From Bacilli bacterium (lineage in GTDB: Bacteria; Bacillota_I; Bacilli_A; RF39; UBA660), in assembly GCA_900772435.1 (NCBI GenBank), contig CAAHEM010000102.1:1-5083 (forward strand): 5,083 bases of DNA. Direction: 5' to 3'. The position numbers and the translations under genes were made by a program. Every line of letters starts with the position of its first letter. The stretch's first letter is position 1. Positions 1 to 5,083 of the stretch are shown here, in pieces. The notes beneath the pieces were generated by a model. That model was given only the letters and a program-made list of their open reading frames with translations. It was not told where the DNA came from and made no database searches.

Positions 1-484
1 TAAAACTAGTATGATAAAAGCACCTAAAGGTAGATGTGAAGCATATAAAGTTAATGGTGGTGTTGCTGTTATTGATTATGCTCACACACCAGACGCTGTA
101 GAAAAAGTTATTACTGCATATAATGAGCTTAAAAAGAATCGTGTAATTACTATAGTTGGTTGTGGAGGAGATAGAGATCCTAAGAAGAGACCTATTATGG
201 GAGAAATTGCTAGTAGACTATCTGACTATGTAATTTTCACTAGTGATAACCCTAGAACAGAAGATCCACAAGCTATCATGGATGATATATTAGAGGGTGT
301 TAAAAAAGATAACTATGAAGTTATCTTAGATAGAAGACAAGCTATTAAACATGGTATTGATATTATGGAAAAAGATGATATTTTATTAATACTTGGTAAA
401 GGACATGAAGATTATCAAATAATTGGTAGAGAAAAAATACATTTAGATGATGCTGAAGAAGTATTAAATTATAAATCAAATTAA
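1..484 (+). CDS. murE: UDP-MurNAc-tripeptide synthetase MurE (meso-DAP type), C-terminal part, 5' end cut by window
   Basis: MurE is a cytoplasmic ATP-dependent Mur ligase that adds the third stem-peptide residue to UDP-MurNAc-L-Ala-D-Glu in peptidoglycan synthesis. Only the end of the central domain and the C-terminal domain are present. The frame is open from base 2 to the stop at 482-484, so the ATG at 11 is internal; full-length MurE is near 480 residues. Visible motifs are GR(C)E at about 29-40, VIDYAHTPD (68-94), GCGGDRD followed by KKRP (158-193), DNPR (245-256), DRRQAI near 329, and GKGHE (395-409). DNPR is the family signature of enzymes that add meso-diaminopimelate, whereas L-lysine adding enzymes carry a different tetrapeptide, so a DAP-type wall is inferred. 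The gene converges on and overlaps the HD gene by 9 bp, with no terminator hairpin visible between them. Family assignment is near certain; substrate is inferred from the motif. Confidence 0.96.
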   Translation, partial: KTSMIKAPKGRCEAYKVNGGVAVIDYAHTPDAVEKVITAYNELKKNRVITIVGCGGDRDPKKRPIMGEIASRLSDYVIFTSDNPRTEDPQAIMDDILEGVKKDNYEVILDRRQAIKHGIDIMEKDDILLILGKGHEDYQIIGREKIHLDDAEEVLNYKSN

Positions 485-988
485 TTCTTTTATAGCATTA
501 AGTCTTAAAATACGTTTTTGAATGGTTGAAGGAGCATGTGCATAAGCATCAGCATATTGTACCTTCAATCTTTTTATTTCTAGCTCTCTATTTTTAATAT
601 TATTAGTATCTATAGGTGTATCATGATTTTCTATAATATAAAGTATTTCTTCTTTTGGTTCTATATTTAATCTTGTTAATATACTTTCTGCTATTTCTTT
701 TGATTTTTTTGGATGACCTTTAAAATGTCTTACTCCATCTTCTCCATCTTGATAACTAAATGGTTTACCTATATCATGAAGTAATACTATAAGTCTAAGT
801 TCAAAATCTAGTTCAATATGCTTTAATGCTTCGATAGTATGATTCCAAACATCAAATGAATGATGAGGATGTTTTTGATCAAACCCTACTTCACTTTTAA
901 GTTCAGGTATTAACATAAATATATATTCTTCATTACTTCTTATTTCTTCTTCAATATTTTCACTTGTTAAAATACTTTCTAAATTCAT
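476..988 (-). CDS. Free-standing HD-domain phosphohydrolase (resembles the HD module of bacterial CCA-adding enzymes)
   Basis: This 170-residue soluble protein consists almost entirely of one HD domain. Metal-binding-type residues are seen in order: H50 in WNHTIEAL, H71-D72 in LLHDIGKP, H88 and H92 (HFKGH), H122-D123 in ENHD, and D147 in YADAYAH. The run from FDVWNHT through LRLIVLLHDIGKP to GHPKKSKEIAESIL resembles the HD region found C-terminal in some tRNA nucleotidyltransferases, but no nucleotidyltransferase part is present. HD proteins are metal-dependent phosphohydrolases; the substrate here cannot be told from sequence. The start at 986-988 is supported by AAGGAG (999-994) five bases upstream. 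The N-terminal 35 residues are acidic and outside the recognisable domain. No signal peptide or membrane segment is seen. The gene ends inside the last codons of murE on the other strand. Its upstream region contains a terminator-type hairpin, so it may be attenuated or read from a separate weak promoter. Confidence 0.85.
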   Translation of the reverse strand: MNLESILTSENIEEEIRSNEEYIFMLIPELKSEVGFDQKHPHHSFDVWNHTIEALKHIELDFELRLIVLLHDIGKPFSYQDGEDGVRHFKGHPKKSKEIAESILTRLNIEPKEEILYIIENHDTPIDTNNIKNRELEIKRLKVQYADAYAHAPSTIQKRILRLNAIKELI

Positions 989-1030
989 ATATACTCCTTA
1001 TAAATAAATACTATCATATTTTATACTATG

Positions 1031-1072
1031 AAAAAAGATACATTAAATATTTGATTCATACTTAATGTATCT
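1031..1072 (-). terminator. Rho-independent terminator or attenuator upstream of the HD gene
   Basis: On the minus strand, GATACATTAA (1071-1062) pairs perfectly with TTAATGTATC (1046-1037). One further A-T pair extends the stem to 11 bp around a 15-nt loop, followed at once by a run of six T (1036-1031). No protein gene precedes it on this strand within the window, so it must end either a non-coding transcript starting near 1236 or a leader of the HD gene, whose start codon lies about 40 bp further on. The orientation is clear because the A/T run lies only on the minus-strand 3' side. Confidence 0.6.
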
Positions 1073-1236
1073 CTATATAATAGAAATTGTTTTATTTAAT
1101 TGTGAGTTGAAGCTACTTAATTTTTATTTTTCTTTTTACCTACCTATCTATCATTCCTCCTTCTTACATATTTAATTCTACATATCAATTGTTATAGAAT
1201 TGTGAAAATTAAATATCTTTTATGTAAAAGTGTAAA
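1031..1236 (-). ncRNA. Putative small RNA or regulatory leader of about 200 nt, unassigned
   Basis: The call rests on a minus-strand promoter (TTTACA, 16 bp, TATAAT at 1270-1243), a terminator hairpin with U-run at 1072-1031, and no open reading frame between them. Inside are a hairpin formed by 1174-1180 and 1195-1201 (AATTCTA/TAGAATT, 14-nt loop), a purine-rich stretch with an orphan AAGGAGG (1162-1156), and an A-rich single-stranded-looking segment at 1140-1120. All three frames after AAGGAGG hit a stop within about five codons, so it does not precede a gene. I do not recognise an Rfam family: there is no T-box GGGTGGNACCGCG core and no obvious riboswitch core. It may be a trans-acting sRNA or the attenuated 5' leader of the HD gene. 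Transcription is inferred, not seen. Confidence 0.35.
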
Positions 1237-1250
1237 TATAGTATTATAAT
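1220..1250 (+). promoter_or_regulatory. Predicted promoter of the Tim44-like gene
   Basis: A perfect TATAAT lies at 1245-1250 on the plus strand, 41 bp before the start codon of the downstream gene, which leaves room for a leader of about 35 nt. The -35 is poor: the best candidates around 1220-1228 (TTATGT or TGTAAA) share only about half the consensus. A weak or activator-dependent promoter is therefore likely if it is used. The -10 overlaps that of the leftward promoter, so the two could not be occupied at once. Confidence 0.4.
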
Positions 1251-1281
1251 ATTTATTAGAAGGTTGTAAATACTATATTTA
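1233..1281. repeat. Perfect 13-bp inverted repeat bracketing the divergent promoter
   Basis: TAAATATAGTATT (1233-1245) is the exact reverse complement of AATACTATATTTA (1269-1281), with 23 bp between the arms. The left arm runs into the plus-strand TATAAT, and the right arm ends at the Shine-Dalgarno of the Tim44-like gene. The plus-strand start site would fall between the arms, so only DNA or a longer read-through RNA could use both. That favours a protein-binding operator over an RNA hairpin, by inference. The DNA is very AT-rich, but a 13-bp exact match is longer than the incidental repeats nearby. Confidence 0.55.
1243..1270 (-). promoter_or_regulatory. Predicted SigA-type promoter firing left toward the HD gene
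   Basis: On the minus strand, TTTACA (1270-1265, five of six matches to TTGACA) is followed by a 16-bp spacer and a perfect TATAAT (1248-1243). Transcription would start near 1236. This is the best-matching sigma-70 type promoter in the 989-1291 gap. Its -10 lies inside the palindrome ATTATAAT (1243-1250), which also gives a TATAAT on the plus strand. Confidence 0.5.
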
Positions 1282-1291
1282 AGGAGAAAAT

Positions 1292-1720
1292 ATGATTGAT
1301 AAGATTATTTTAACTGACAATAAATTTGATATAGAGATATTTAATAGAAATTTAGAGAAGTTATTTATGGATATAATAGATTCTATTGAAAAAAGAGATA
1401 TAGATTCTATTAAAAATTATGTAGCATCTGATGTGTATTATAAACTAAACATGATGGTTAACACTTATAAAGAAAAGAATATTAGTAGAACATTTAAAAA
1501 TGTAAATATTGAGTCAATAGATATTGAAAACGTAGATATTACTGATAACTTTATAACAATAGATACTATAGTAAAAGTTAGTTTCATTGATTCATTTAAG
1601 GATTATATTACTAATAACGTATATAAGATGATACTTACTAAACGTAGAGGTAATGATAATTATAGTGAAATTGATATGAGAGGTTATGGTTATATACTTA
1701 CTTACATAGATAACATTTAA
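1292..1720 (+). CDS. Small Tim44-like / NTF2-fold domain protein, function unknown
   Basis: This is a 142-residue soluble protein with no signal peptide, membrane segment or cysteine cluster. The start is supported by AAGGAG (1281-1286) five bases before ATG. The pattern is a long N-terminal helix (about residues 14-45, IFNRNLEKLFMDIIDSIEKR), then a short VASDVYYKL segment (44-52), then alternating strands (residues 70-117, including VNIESIDIENVDI and FITIDTIVKVSF). This order resembles bacterial Tim44-like domains of the NTF2 fold, in which a helical start and the element 'vs.e.y..l' precede a curved sheet. The match is by eye, from general family pattern, and only moderate. Bacterial members often follow a membrane anchor, which is absent here. 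Composition is rich in I, D, N and K, as expected for this genome. It stands alone between a structured upstream region and a shared terminator, so it is probably monocistronic. No enzymatic role can be claimed. Confidence 0.7.
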   Translation: MIDKIILTDNKFDIEIFNRNLEKLFMDIIDSIEKRDIDSIKNYVASDVYYKLNMMVNTYKEKNISRTFKNVNIESIDIENVDITDNFITIDTIVKVSFIDSFKDYITNNVYKMILTKRRGNDNYSEIDMRGYGYILTYIDNI

Positions 1721-1724
1721 AAAT

Positions 1725-1752
1725 AAAAAGAACGTTTAAACGTTCTTTTTTT
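1725..1752. terminator. Bidirectional Rho-independent terminator between convergent genes
   Basis: Positions 1725-1750 form a perfect 26-bp palindrome: AAAAAG, then AACGTTTAAACGTT, then CTTTTT. The T-run continues to 1752 on the plus strand, and the A-run on the left supplies the U-tail for minus-strand transcripts. It starts 4 bp after the stop of the Tim44-like gene and directly abuts the stop codon of the phosphoketolase gene (1751-1753), so it serves both. Confidence 0.85.
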
Positions 1753-4093
1753 ACCATTTCCAGTTTTTAATTTCTGGCATATCTTCTCCATATTCATGGA
1801 TATATTCTTTATGTTCTATTAATTTATTTTTACACCATTCTGTAAGTGCAGTTCTTCTATCACCAAGTTGTGGTAAATATTTAAGTGCATCTATTACTAA
1901 ATTAAATCTATCTAACTTATTTTGTACTTTCATATCGAATGTTGTAGTGATTGTACCTTCTTCAATATAACCATGTACATGCATATTTTTATTTTCTCTC
2001 TTGTATGCTAATTGATGAATTAGATTTGGATAGCCATGGAATGCAAATATAATTGGTTTATCTTTTGTAAATATACTATTATATTCATCATTGTCAAGTC
2101 CATGTGGATGATTTTCTGGGCTTTCAAGTTTCATTAAATCAACTACATTAACTACTCTAATTTTTAATTCAGGGAAGTTTTCTCTTAATATTTTAGCAGC
2201 AGCTAGTACTTCAATTGTAGGAGTTTCACCTGCGCATGCCATTACTAAATCAGGTTCTTTTCCTTCATCATTACTAGCAAATTTCCATATACCTAGTCCT
2301 TTAGTACAATGTTTAATTGCTTCATCCATTGTTAACCATTGTGGTCTTGGATGTTTAGATGCAACTATTACATTTATATAGTTTTTACTTCTAATACAAT
2401 GATCAAAGCATGAAATTAAAGTATTAGTATCTGGTGGTAAATATATTCTTACTATATCTGCTTTCTTAGTAACAATATGATTTAAGAATCCTGGATCTTG
2501 ATGTGTAAATCCATTATGATCTTGTTGCCATACATATGAAGCTAAAATATAGTTTAGTGATGCTATATCTCTTCTCCATGGAAGATCTTTTGTTACTTTT
2601 AACCATTTAGCATGTTGACTAGTCATTGAATCAACGATTCTAATGAATGCTTCATAACTATGCATGAAACCATGTCTGCCTGTTAAAAGATATCCTTCTA
2701 ACATTCCTTCACAAAGATGTTCAGAAAGAACTGAATCTATTACTCTACCATATGGATTTATAAATTCATCATAGTCATATCTTATTCCATTCCATTGTCT
2801 ATTTGTTACTTCAAAAATATGATTTAATCTATTAGAAAGTGCTTCATCTGGACCAAATATTCTAAAGTTCTTCTTTGGCTCATTTAATTTAATGATATCT
2901 CTTATGAAGTATCCTAGTTCCATCATATCTTGAGCTACTACTTCACCTGGTTTTTTAATATCTAGAGCATAACCTCTAAAATCTGGAATATTTAATTCTT
3001 CAAGAAGTTTTCCACCATTAGCATGTGGATTCATACCCATTCTGTATTCTCCAGTTGGAGCTAAAGCTTTTAATTCTTTTTTAAGAGTTCCATTTTGATC
3101 AAATAATTCTTCTGGTTTATAACTTTTCATCCATGCTTCTAGTATTTCTACATTTTCTGGATGTTCTTTATTTACTGTTATTGGTACTTGATGTGATCTA
3201 AATGTTCCTTCAATTTGTTTTCCATCTACAAATTTAGGTCCTCCCCATCCTTTTGGTGTTTTTAATATTATCATTGGGAAAGTTGCTCTTTTATTAAGTC
3301 TTGTTTTGTCTTTAATAATTTCTATATCTCTAATACATCTATCTAGCGTTTTAGCCATGCATTCATGCATTTTAGCAGTTGTATTTGCTTCTACTATATA
3401 TGGATCCCATCCACATCCTTCAAAGAATTTAATCATTTCTTCTTCTGGCATTCTTGCAAAAATTGTTGGATTTGCGATTTTGTATCCATTTAAATGAAGT
3501 ATAGGAAGTACTATACCATCTGTTAGTGGATTTATAATTTTATTTAAATGCCATGATGCTGCTAGAGGGCCTGTTTCTGCTTCACCATCTCCTACTACAC
3601 AAGCAGCAATAAGATCTGGATTATCAAGAACTGCTCCAAAAGCATGTGAAAGACTATAGCCAAGTTCTCCACCTTCATTTATACTTCCTGGAGTTTCTGG
3701 CGCTACATGTGAACTAATACCACCTGGGAAACTAAATTGTTTAAATAGTTTTTTCATACCGGCTTCATCCTCTGTAATATTAGGATAAATTTCAGTATAG
3801 CTTCCTTCTAAATATGTATTAGCAACCATTGCTTGTCCACCATGACCTGGACCAGATATATATATCATATCTAGCTTATTCTTTTTAATTATTCTATTTA
3901 GATGAACATATATAAAGTTTTGTCCTGGAGCTGTCCCCCAATGCCCAACTACATTTGGTTTAATATGATCAAGCGTTAGTTTTTCTTTTAAAAGAGGATT
4001 ATCTTTTAAATATAGTTGACCAACTGATAGATAGTTTGCAGCTCTATAATATGCATCTATTCTTTTTAATTCTATATCACTTAGTGTCTTCAT
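1751..4093 (-). CDS. xfp: Xylulose-5-phosphate/fructose-6-phosphate phosphoketolase
   Basis: This cytoplasmic thiamine-diphosphate enzyme cleaves xylulose 5-phosphate (and in many members fructose 6-phosphate) with phosphate. The products are acetyl phosphate plus glyceraldehyde 3-phosphate or erythrose 4-phosphate, the key step of heterofermentative or bifid-type sugar breakdown. At 780 residues it is full length for the family. Visible motifs are GHWGTAPG (50-57), GPGHGGQ (81-87), [10 protein letters not shown] (128-137), GDGEAETGP (168-176) with HLNGY (200-204) as the ThDP/metal site, LSEH (456-459) carrying the likely cofactor-activating Glu, [12 protein letters not shown] (472-483), [13 protein letters not shown] (524-536) and GDRR (744-747). 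The order fits the N-terminal, central pyrimidine-binding and C-terminal phosphoketolase domains. All three appear intact, with no frameshift. The start ATG is preceded by a very strong AGGAGGGG (4104-4097). Whether it prefers xylulose 5-phosphate or is dual-specific cannot be read from sequence. It lies downstream of tsaE, but a terminator separates them, and no clean promoter is seen in the 57-bp gap. Confidence 0.98.
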   Translation of the reverse strand: MKTLSDIELKRIDAYYRAANYLSVGQLYLKDNPLLKEKLTLDHIKPNVVGHWGTAPGQNFIYVHLNRIIKKNKLDMIYISGPGHGGQAMVANTYLEGSYTEIYPNITEDEAGMKKLFKQFSFPGGISSHVAPETPGSINEGGELGYSLSHAFGAVLDNPDLIAACVVGDGEAETGPLAASWHLNKIINPLTDGIVLPILHLNGYKIANPTIFARMPEEEMIKFFEGCGWDPYIVEANTTAKMHECMAKTLDRCIRDIEIIKDKTRLNKRATFPMIILKTPKGWGGPKFVDGKQIEGTFRSHQVPITVNKEHPENVEILEAWMKSYKPEELFDQNGTLKKELKALAPTGEYRMGMNPHANGGKLLEELNIPDFRGYALDIKKPGEVVAQDMMELGYFIRDIIKLNEPKKNFRIFGPDEALSNRLNHIFEVTNRQWNGIRYDYDEFINPYGRVIDSVLSEHLCEGMLEGYLLTGRHGFMHSYEAFIRIVDSMTSQHAKWLKVTKDLPWRRDIASLNYILASYVWQQDHNGFTHQDPGFLNHIVTKKADIVRIYLPPDTNTLISCFDHCIRSKNYINVIVASKHPRPQWLTMDEAIKHCTKGLGIWKFASNDEGKEPDLVMACAGETPTIEVLAAAKILRENFPELKIRVVNVVDLMKLESPENHPHGLDNDEYNSIFTKDKPIIFAFHGYPNLIHQLAYKRENKNMHVHGYIEEGTITTTFDMKVQNKLDRFNLVIDALKYLPQLGDRRTALTEWCKNKLIEHKEYIHEYGEDMPEIKNWKW

Positions 4094-4096
4094 TGA

Positions 4097-4104
4097 CCCC
4101 TCCT
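4097..4104 (-). promoter_or_regulatory. Unusually strong Shine-Dalgarno of the phosphoketolase gene
   Basis: AGGAGGGG on the minus strand ends three bases before the ATG at 4093, and the AGGAGG core has a 5-base spacer. It extends the anti-SD complementarity beyond the AAGGAG type seen at the HD and Tim44-like genes. That suggests high translation of this enzyme and fixes the start. Confidence 0.75.
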
Positions 4105-4136
4105 ATTATAATAATAATTTTACTATATTTTTTATT

Positions 4137-4164
4137 AAAAAAAAAGAGTTCTATAAAACTCTTT
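4137..4164 (-). terminator. Rho-independent terminator of tsaE, overlapping its stop codon
   Basis: On the minus strand, AAAGAGTT (4164-4157) pairs with AACTCTTT (4150-4143), an 8-bp stem around a 6-nt loop, followed by six further T (4142-4137). The upstream arm lies in the last codons of tsaE, and the TAG stop falls at the downstream edge of the loop. It separates tsaE from the phosphoketolase gene transcriptionally, though the modest G+C content could allow read-through. Confidence 0.7.
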
Positions 4165-4603
4165 CACATAAATCTTCATACTTATTTCCATGTGGTGTGA
4201 TTACTAATTGTCTAGTATTCTCATCAACCATTTTAAATTTAATATCTAATCTATTTTTAGGTAAGATATCTTCTATTAAATCAGCCCATTCTATTATGCA
4301 CACACCACGTTTAGTGAAGTATTCTTCTATTCCTAAATCTTGTTTGATGTCACTTAAACGATAAACATCCATATGGAACATTTTCATTTCACCACCATCA
4401 TATTCTTTAATAATATTAAATGTTGGAGATGTAATATTGTCATTAATGCCTAACGCTTTTGCGAATGCTTTAGCAAATACTGTTTTACCACTTCCTAAAT
4501 CTCCAATAAGACATATAACCATATTTGGAAACTTTTCAGATTCAATATTTTGAGCTAATTCGATAGTATCATCTTCGGAATAAGTTGTTATTTTATATTG
4601 CAT
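4151..4603 (-). CDS. tsaE: tRNA threonylcarbamoyladenosine biosynthesis ATPase TsaE
   Basis: TsaE is the P-loop ATPase that works with TsaB and TsaD to place the threonylcarbamoyl group on A37 of ANN-decoding tRNAs (t6A), in the cytoplasm. In the 150-residue form chosen here, the Walker A GDLGSGKT is at 34-41, SPTFNII at 59-65 (switch-like), FHMDVYRL at 76-83, GIEEYF at 91-96 and IIEWAD at 103-108. All are TsaE hallmarks, and the length is typical. Three in-frame ATGs exist (4621, 4615, 4603). I chose 4603 because GGTGA lies a few bases upstream of it, the two earlier ATGs have no Shine-Dalgarno, and family members begin close to this point (MQYKITTYSEDDT). A six-residue longer form remains possible. 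In many Bacillota tsaE sits next to tsaB; here the downstream neighbour is the phosphoketolase gene, and a CotJ-like gene diverges upstream. Confidence 0.95.
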   Translation of the reverse strand: MQYKITTYSEDDTIELAQNIESEKFPNMVICLIGDLGSGKTVFAKAFAKALGINDNITSPTFNIIKEYDGGEMKMFHMDVYRLSDIKQDLGIEEYFTKRGVCIIEWADLIEDILPKNRLDIKFKMVDENTRQLVITPHGNKYEDLCERVL

Positions 4604-4685
4604 TTTTATCACCATATTCATTGTATCATTATTAGAAAAATATATACAAGTATTTTTGTATATTTTACATTTTTTGAGTAACTAG

Positions 4686-4718
4686 TCTATACGATAGTTT
4701 TTTTACTTACATACAATA
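4686..4718 (+). promoter_or_regulatory. Possible mother-cell sporulation promoter (SigE/SigK-like -10) before the CotJ-like gene
   Basis: CATACAAT at 4710-4717 matches the SigE -10 consensus CATACAHT exactly, and with the next base it also fits the SigK -10 CATANNNTA. Upstream, an AC at 4691-4692 sits at about the SigK -35 distance. The SigE -35 (ATA-rich) is imperfect: the ATA triplets at 4689-4691 and 4694-4696 are slightly off the usual spacing. A start about 7 bp after the -10 would fall in the Shine-Dalgarno (4723-4728), leaving almost no leader, which argues against it. Sporulation control would suit the gene, since cotJ is mother-cell SigE-controlled in Bacillus subtilis. Confidence 0.33.
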
Positions 4719-4736
4719 GTCTAGGAGGATTTAAAA

Positions 4737-5083
4737 ATGTTATATGATGAAAATAATAATTACTTCGATATAGTGTCTAACGAACTTGAATATGAATATG
4801 ATATTAATAAGTATATTGATAAGAGTAAATATAATGATATAGATATAAATATCGATAGTATTAATTTTAATAGAGATGAATCTTTGTATTCACCTATGGA
4901 AGGATTTAATAAAGGTAATATGTTTAGTGATATGTACTCAAGATATAAAAATCATGTTTATAAATTAAAGGTCACTAATGATAGAGATATGTTACTTTAT
5001 AAAATACAAATGTATAATTTTGCGATGAAAGATATGAATTTATATTTAGATATATATCCTGATGATAAAAAAATGTTAAGTAA
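4737..5083 (+). CDS. CotJA-like plus CotJB-like spore coat protein in one polypeptide, 3' end cut by window
   Basis: The ORF starts at ATG 4737, eight bases after a perfect AGGAGG (4723-4728), and stays open for 115 codons to the window edge. Residues 1-48 are acidic and rich in N, D, Y and I, with no recognised domain. Residues 50-70 (LYSPMEGFNKG then NMFSDMYSRY) resemble the core of CotJA, where '.sP.EAl..GT.wp.Ly.pY' is typical. Residues 84-114 (DMLLYKIQMYNFAMKDMN, then LYLDIYPDDKKML) resemble the start of CotJB, whose hallmark is LYLDTHPDD after a leucine-rich helix. In Bacillus subtilis CotJA and CotJB are separate small coat-associated proteins of the cotJABC operon with the Mn-catalase-like CotJC. 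Here no stop separates the two parts. The CotJB-like match is good and the CotJA-like one moderate. A cotJC-like gene might follow outside the window. Confidence 0.7.
   Translation, partial: MLYDENNNYFDIVSNELEYEYDINKYIDKSKYNDIDINIDSINFNRDESLYSPMEGFNKGNMFSDMYSRYKNHVYKLKVTNDRDMLLYKIQMYNFAMKDMNLYLDIYPDDKKMLS

Noticed and set aside
1051..1081. Plus-strand promoter-like pair TTGATT and TATATA/TATAAT
   Set aside because: Either the -10 match or the spacer (19 bp) is poor, and the TTGATT sits in the loop of the leftward terminator; no gene or terminator on the plus strand supports it.
1140..1154. Tiny minus-strand reading frame (M-I-D-R-stop) after AAGGAGG
   Set aside because: The ATG is only one base from the SD core and the peptide would have four residues; reported as an orphan SD instead.
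1031..1236. T-box or other known riboswitch upstream of the HD gene
   Set aside because: No T-box antiterminator core, and no riboswitch core that I recognise, is present; the segment is nearly all A/T.
3306..3497. 63-codon plus-strand open frame inside the phosphoketolase gene
   Set aside because: It is fully antisense to a well-conserved part of the enzyme, has no Shine-Dalgarno, and its composition is the reverse image of the coding strand.
4105..4110. TATAAT on the minus strand just before the phosphoketolase Shine-Dalgarno
   Set aside because: A start from this -10 would lie inside or past the ribosome-binding site, and there is no -35 at the proper distance.
4642..4663. 8-bp inverted repeat ATATACAA / TTGTATAT between tsaE and the CotJ-like gene
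   Set aside because: Short and all A/T-rich in a very AT-rich gap; expected by chance and not placed against a convincing promoter.
1..5083. Mycoplasma-type code (TGA as tryptophan)
   Set aside because: TGA ends the HD gene exactly where the domain family ends, and tryptophans in the phosphoketolase are TGG; the standard code explains all genes.

Overview
The window is strongly AT-rich chromosomal DNA that looks like a low-GC Bacillota (Firmicutes). It uses the standard bacterial code: TGA is a stop at the end of the HD gene, and the tryptophans of the phosphoketolase are TGG. The MurE carries the DNPR motif of meso-diaminopimelate-adding enzymes. A phosphoketolase suggests fermentative sugar metabolism, and a spore-coat CotJ-like gene at the right edge suggests an endospore former or a descendant of one. 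A gut-type Erysipelotrichia/RF39-like or clostridial bacterium would fit, but that placement is inference. I see no mobile element, CRISPR array, rRNA or tRNA.

Layout. Positions 1-484 (+) hold the C-terminal third of MurE, a peptidoglycan precursor ligase. It converges on, and overlaps by 9 bp, a free-standing HD-domain phosphohydrolase (476-988, -). A gene-free stretch of about 300 bp (989-1291) then holds more structure than a plain spacer. It has divergent promoters sharing a palindromic -10, a 13-bp inverted repeat around them, an orphan Shine-Dalgarno-like sequence, and a terminator-type hairpin pointing left. Together these suggest a small RNA of about 200 nt, or an attenuated leader, in front of the HD gene. 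A small Tim44/NTF2-like protein follows (1292-1720, +). It converges on the phosphoketolase gene (1751-4093, -) across a perfect 26-bp bidirectional terminator.

Upstream of the phosphoketolase on the same strand lies tsaE (t6A tRNA modification), with its own terminator between the two. Divergent from tsaE, an ORF runs off the right edge (4737-5083, +). It combines a CotJA-like segment and a CotJB-like segment in one polypeptide, preceded by a strong Shine-Dalgarno and a sequence resembling a mother-cell sigma (SigE/SigK) -10 element.

The genes do not form one pathway: they are housekeeping functions (cell wall, tRNA modification, central carbon metabolism) beside a sporulation gene. The points most worth a second look are the fused CotJA/CotJB-like protein and the structured 989-1291 intergenic region.
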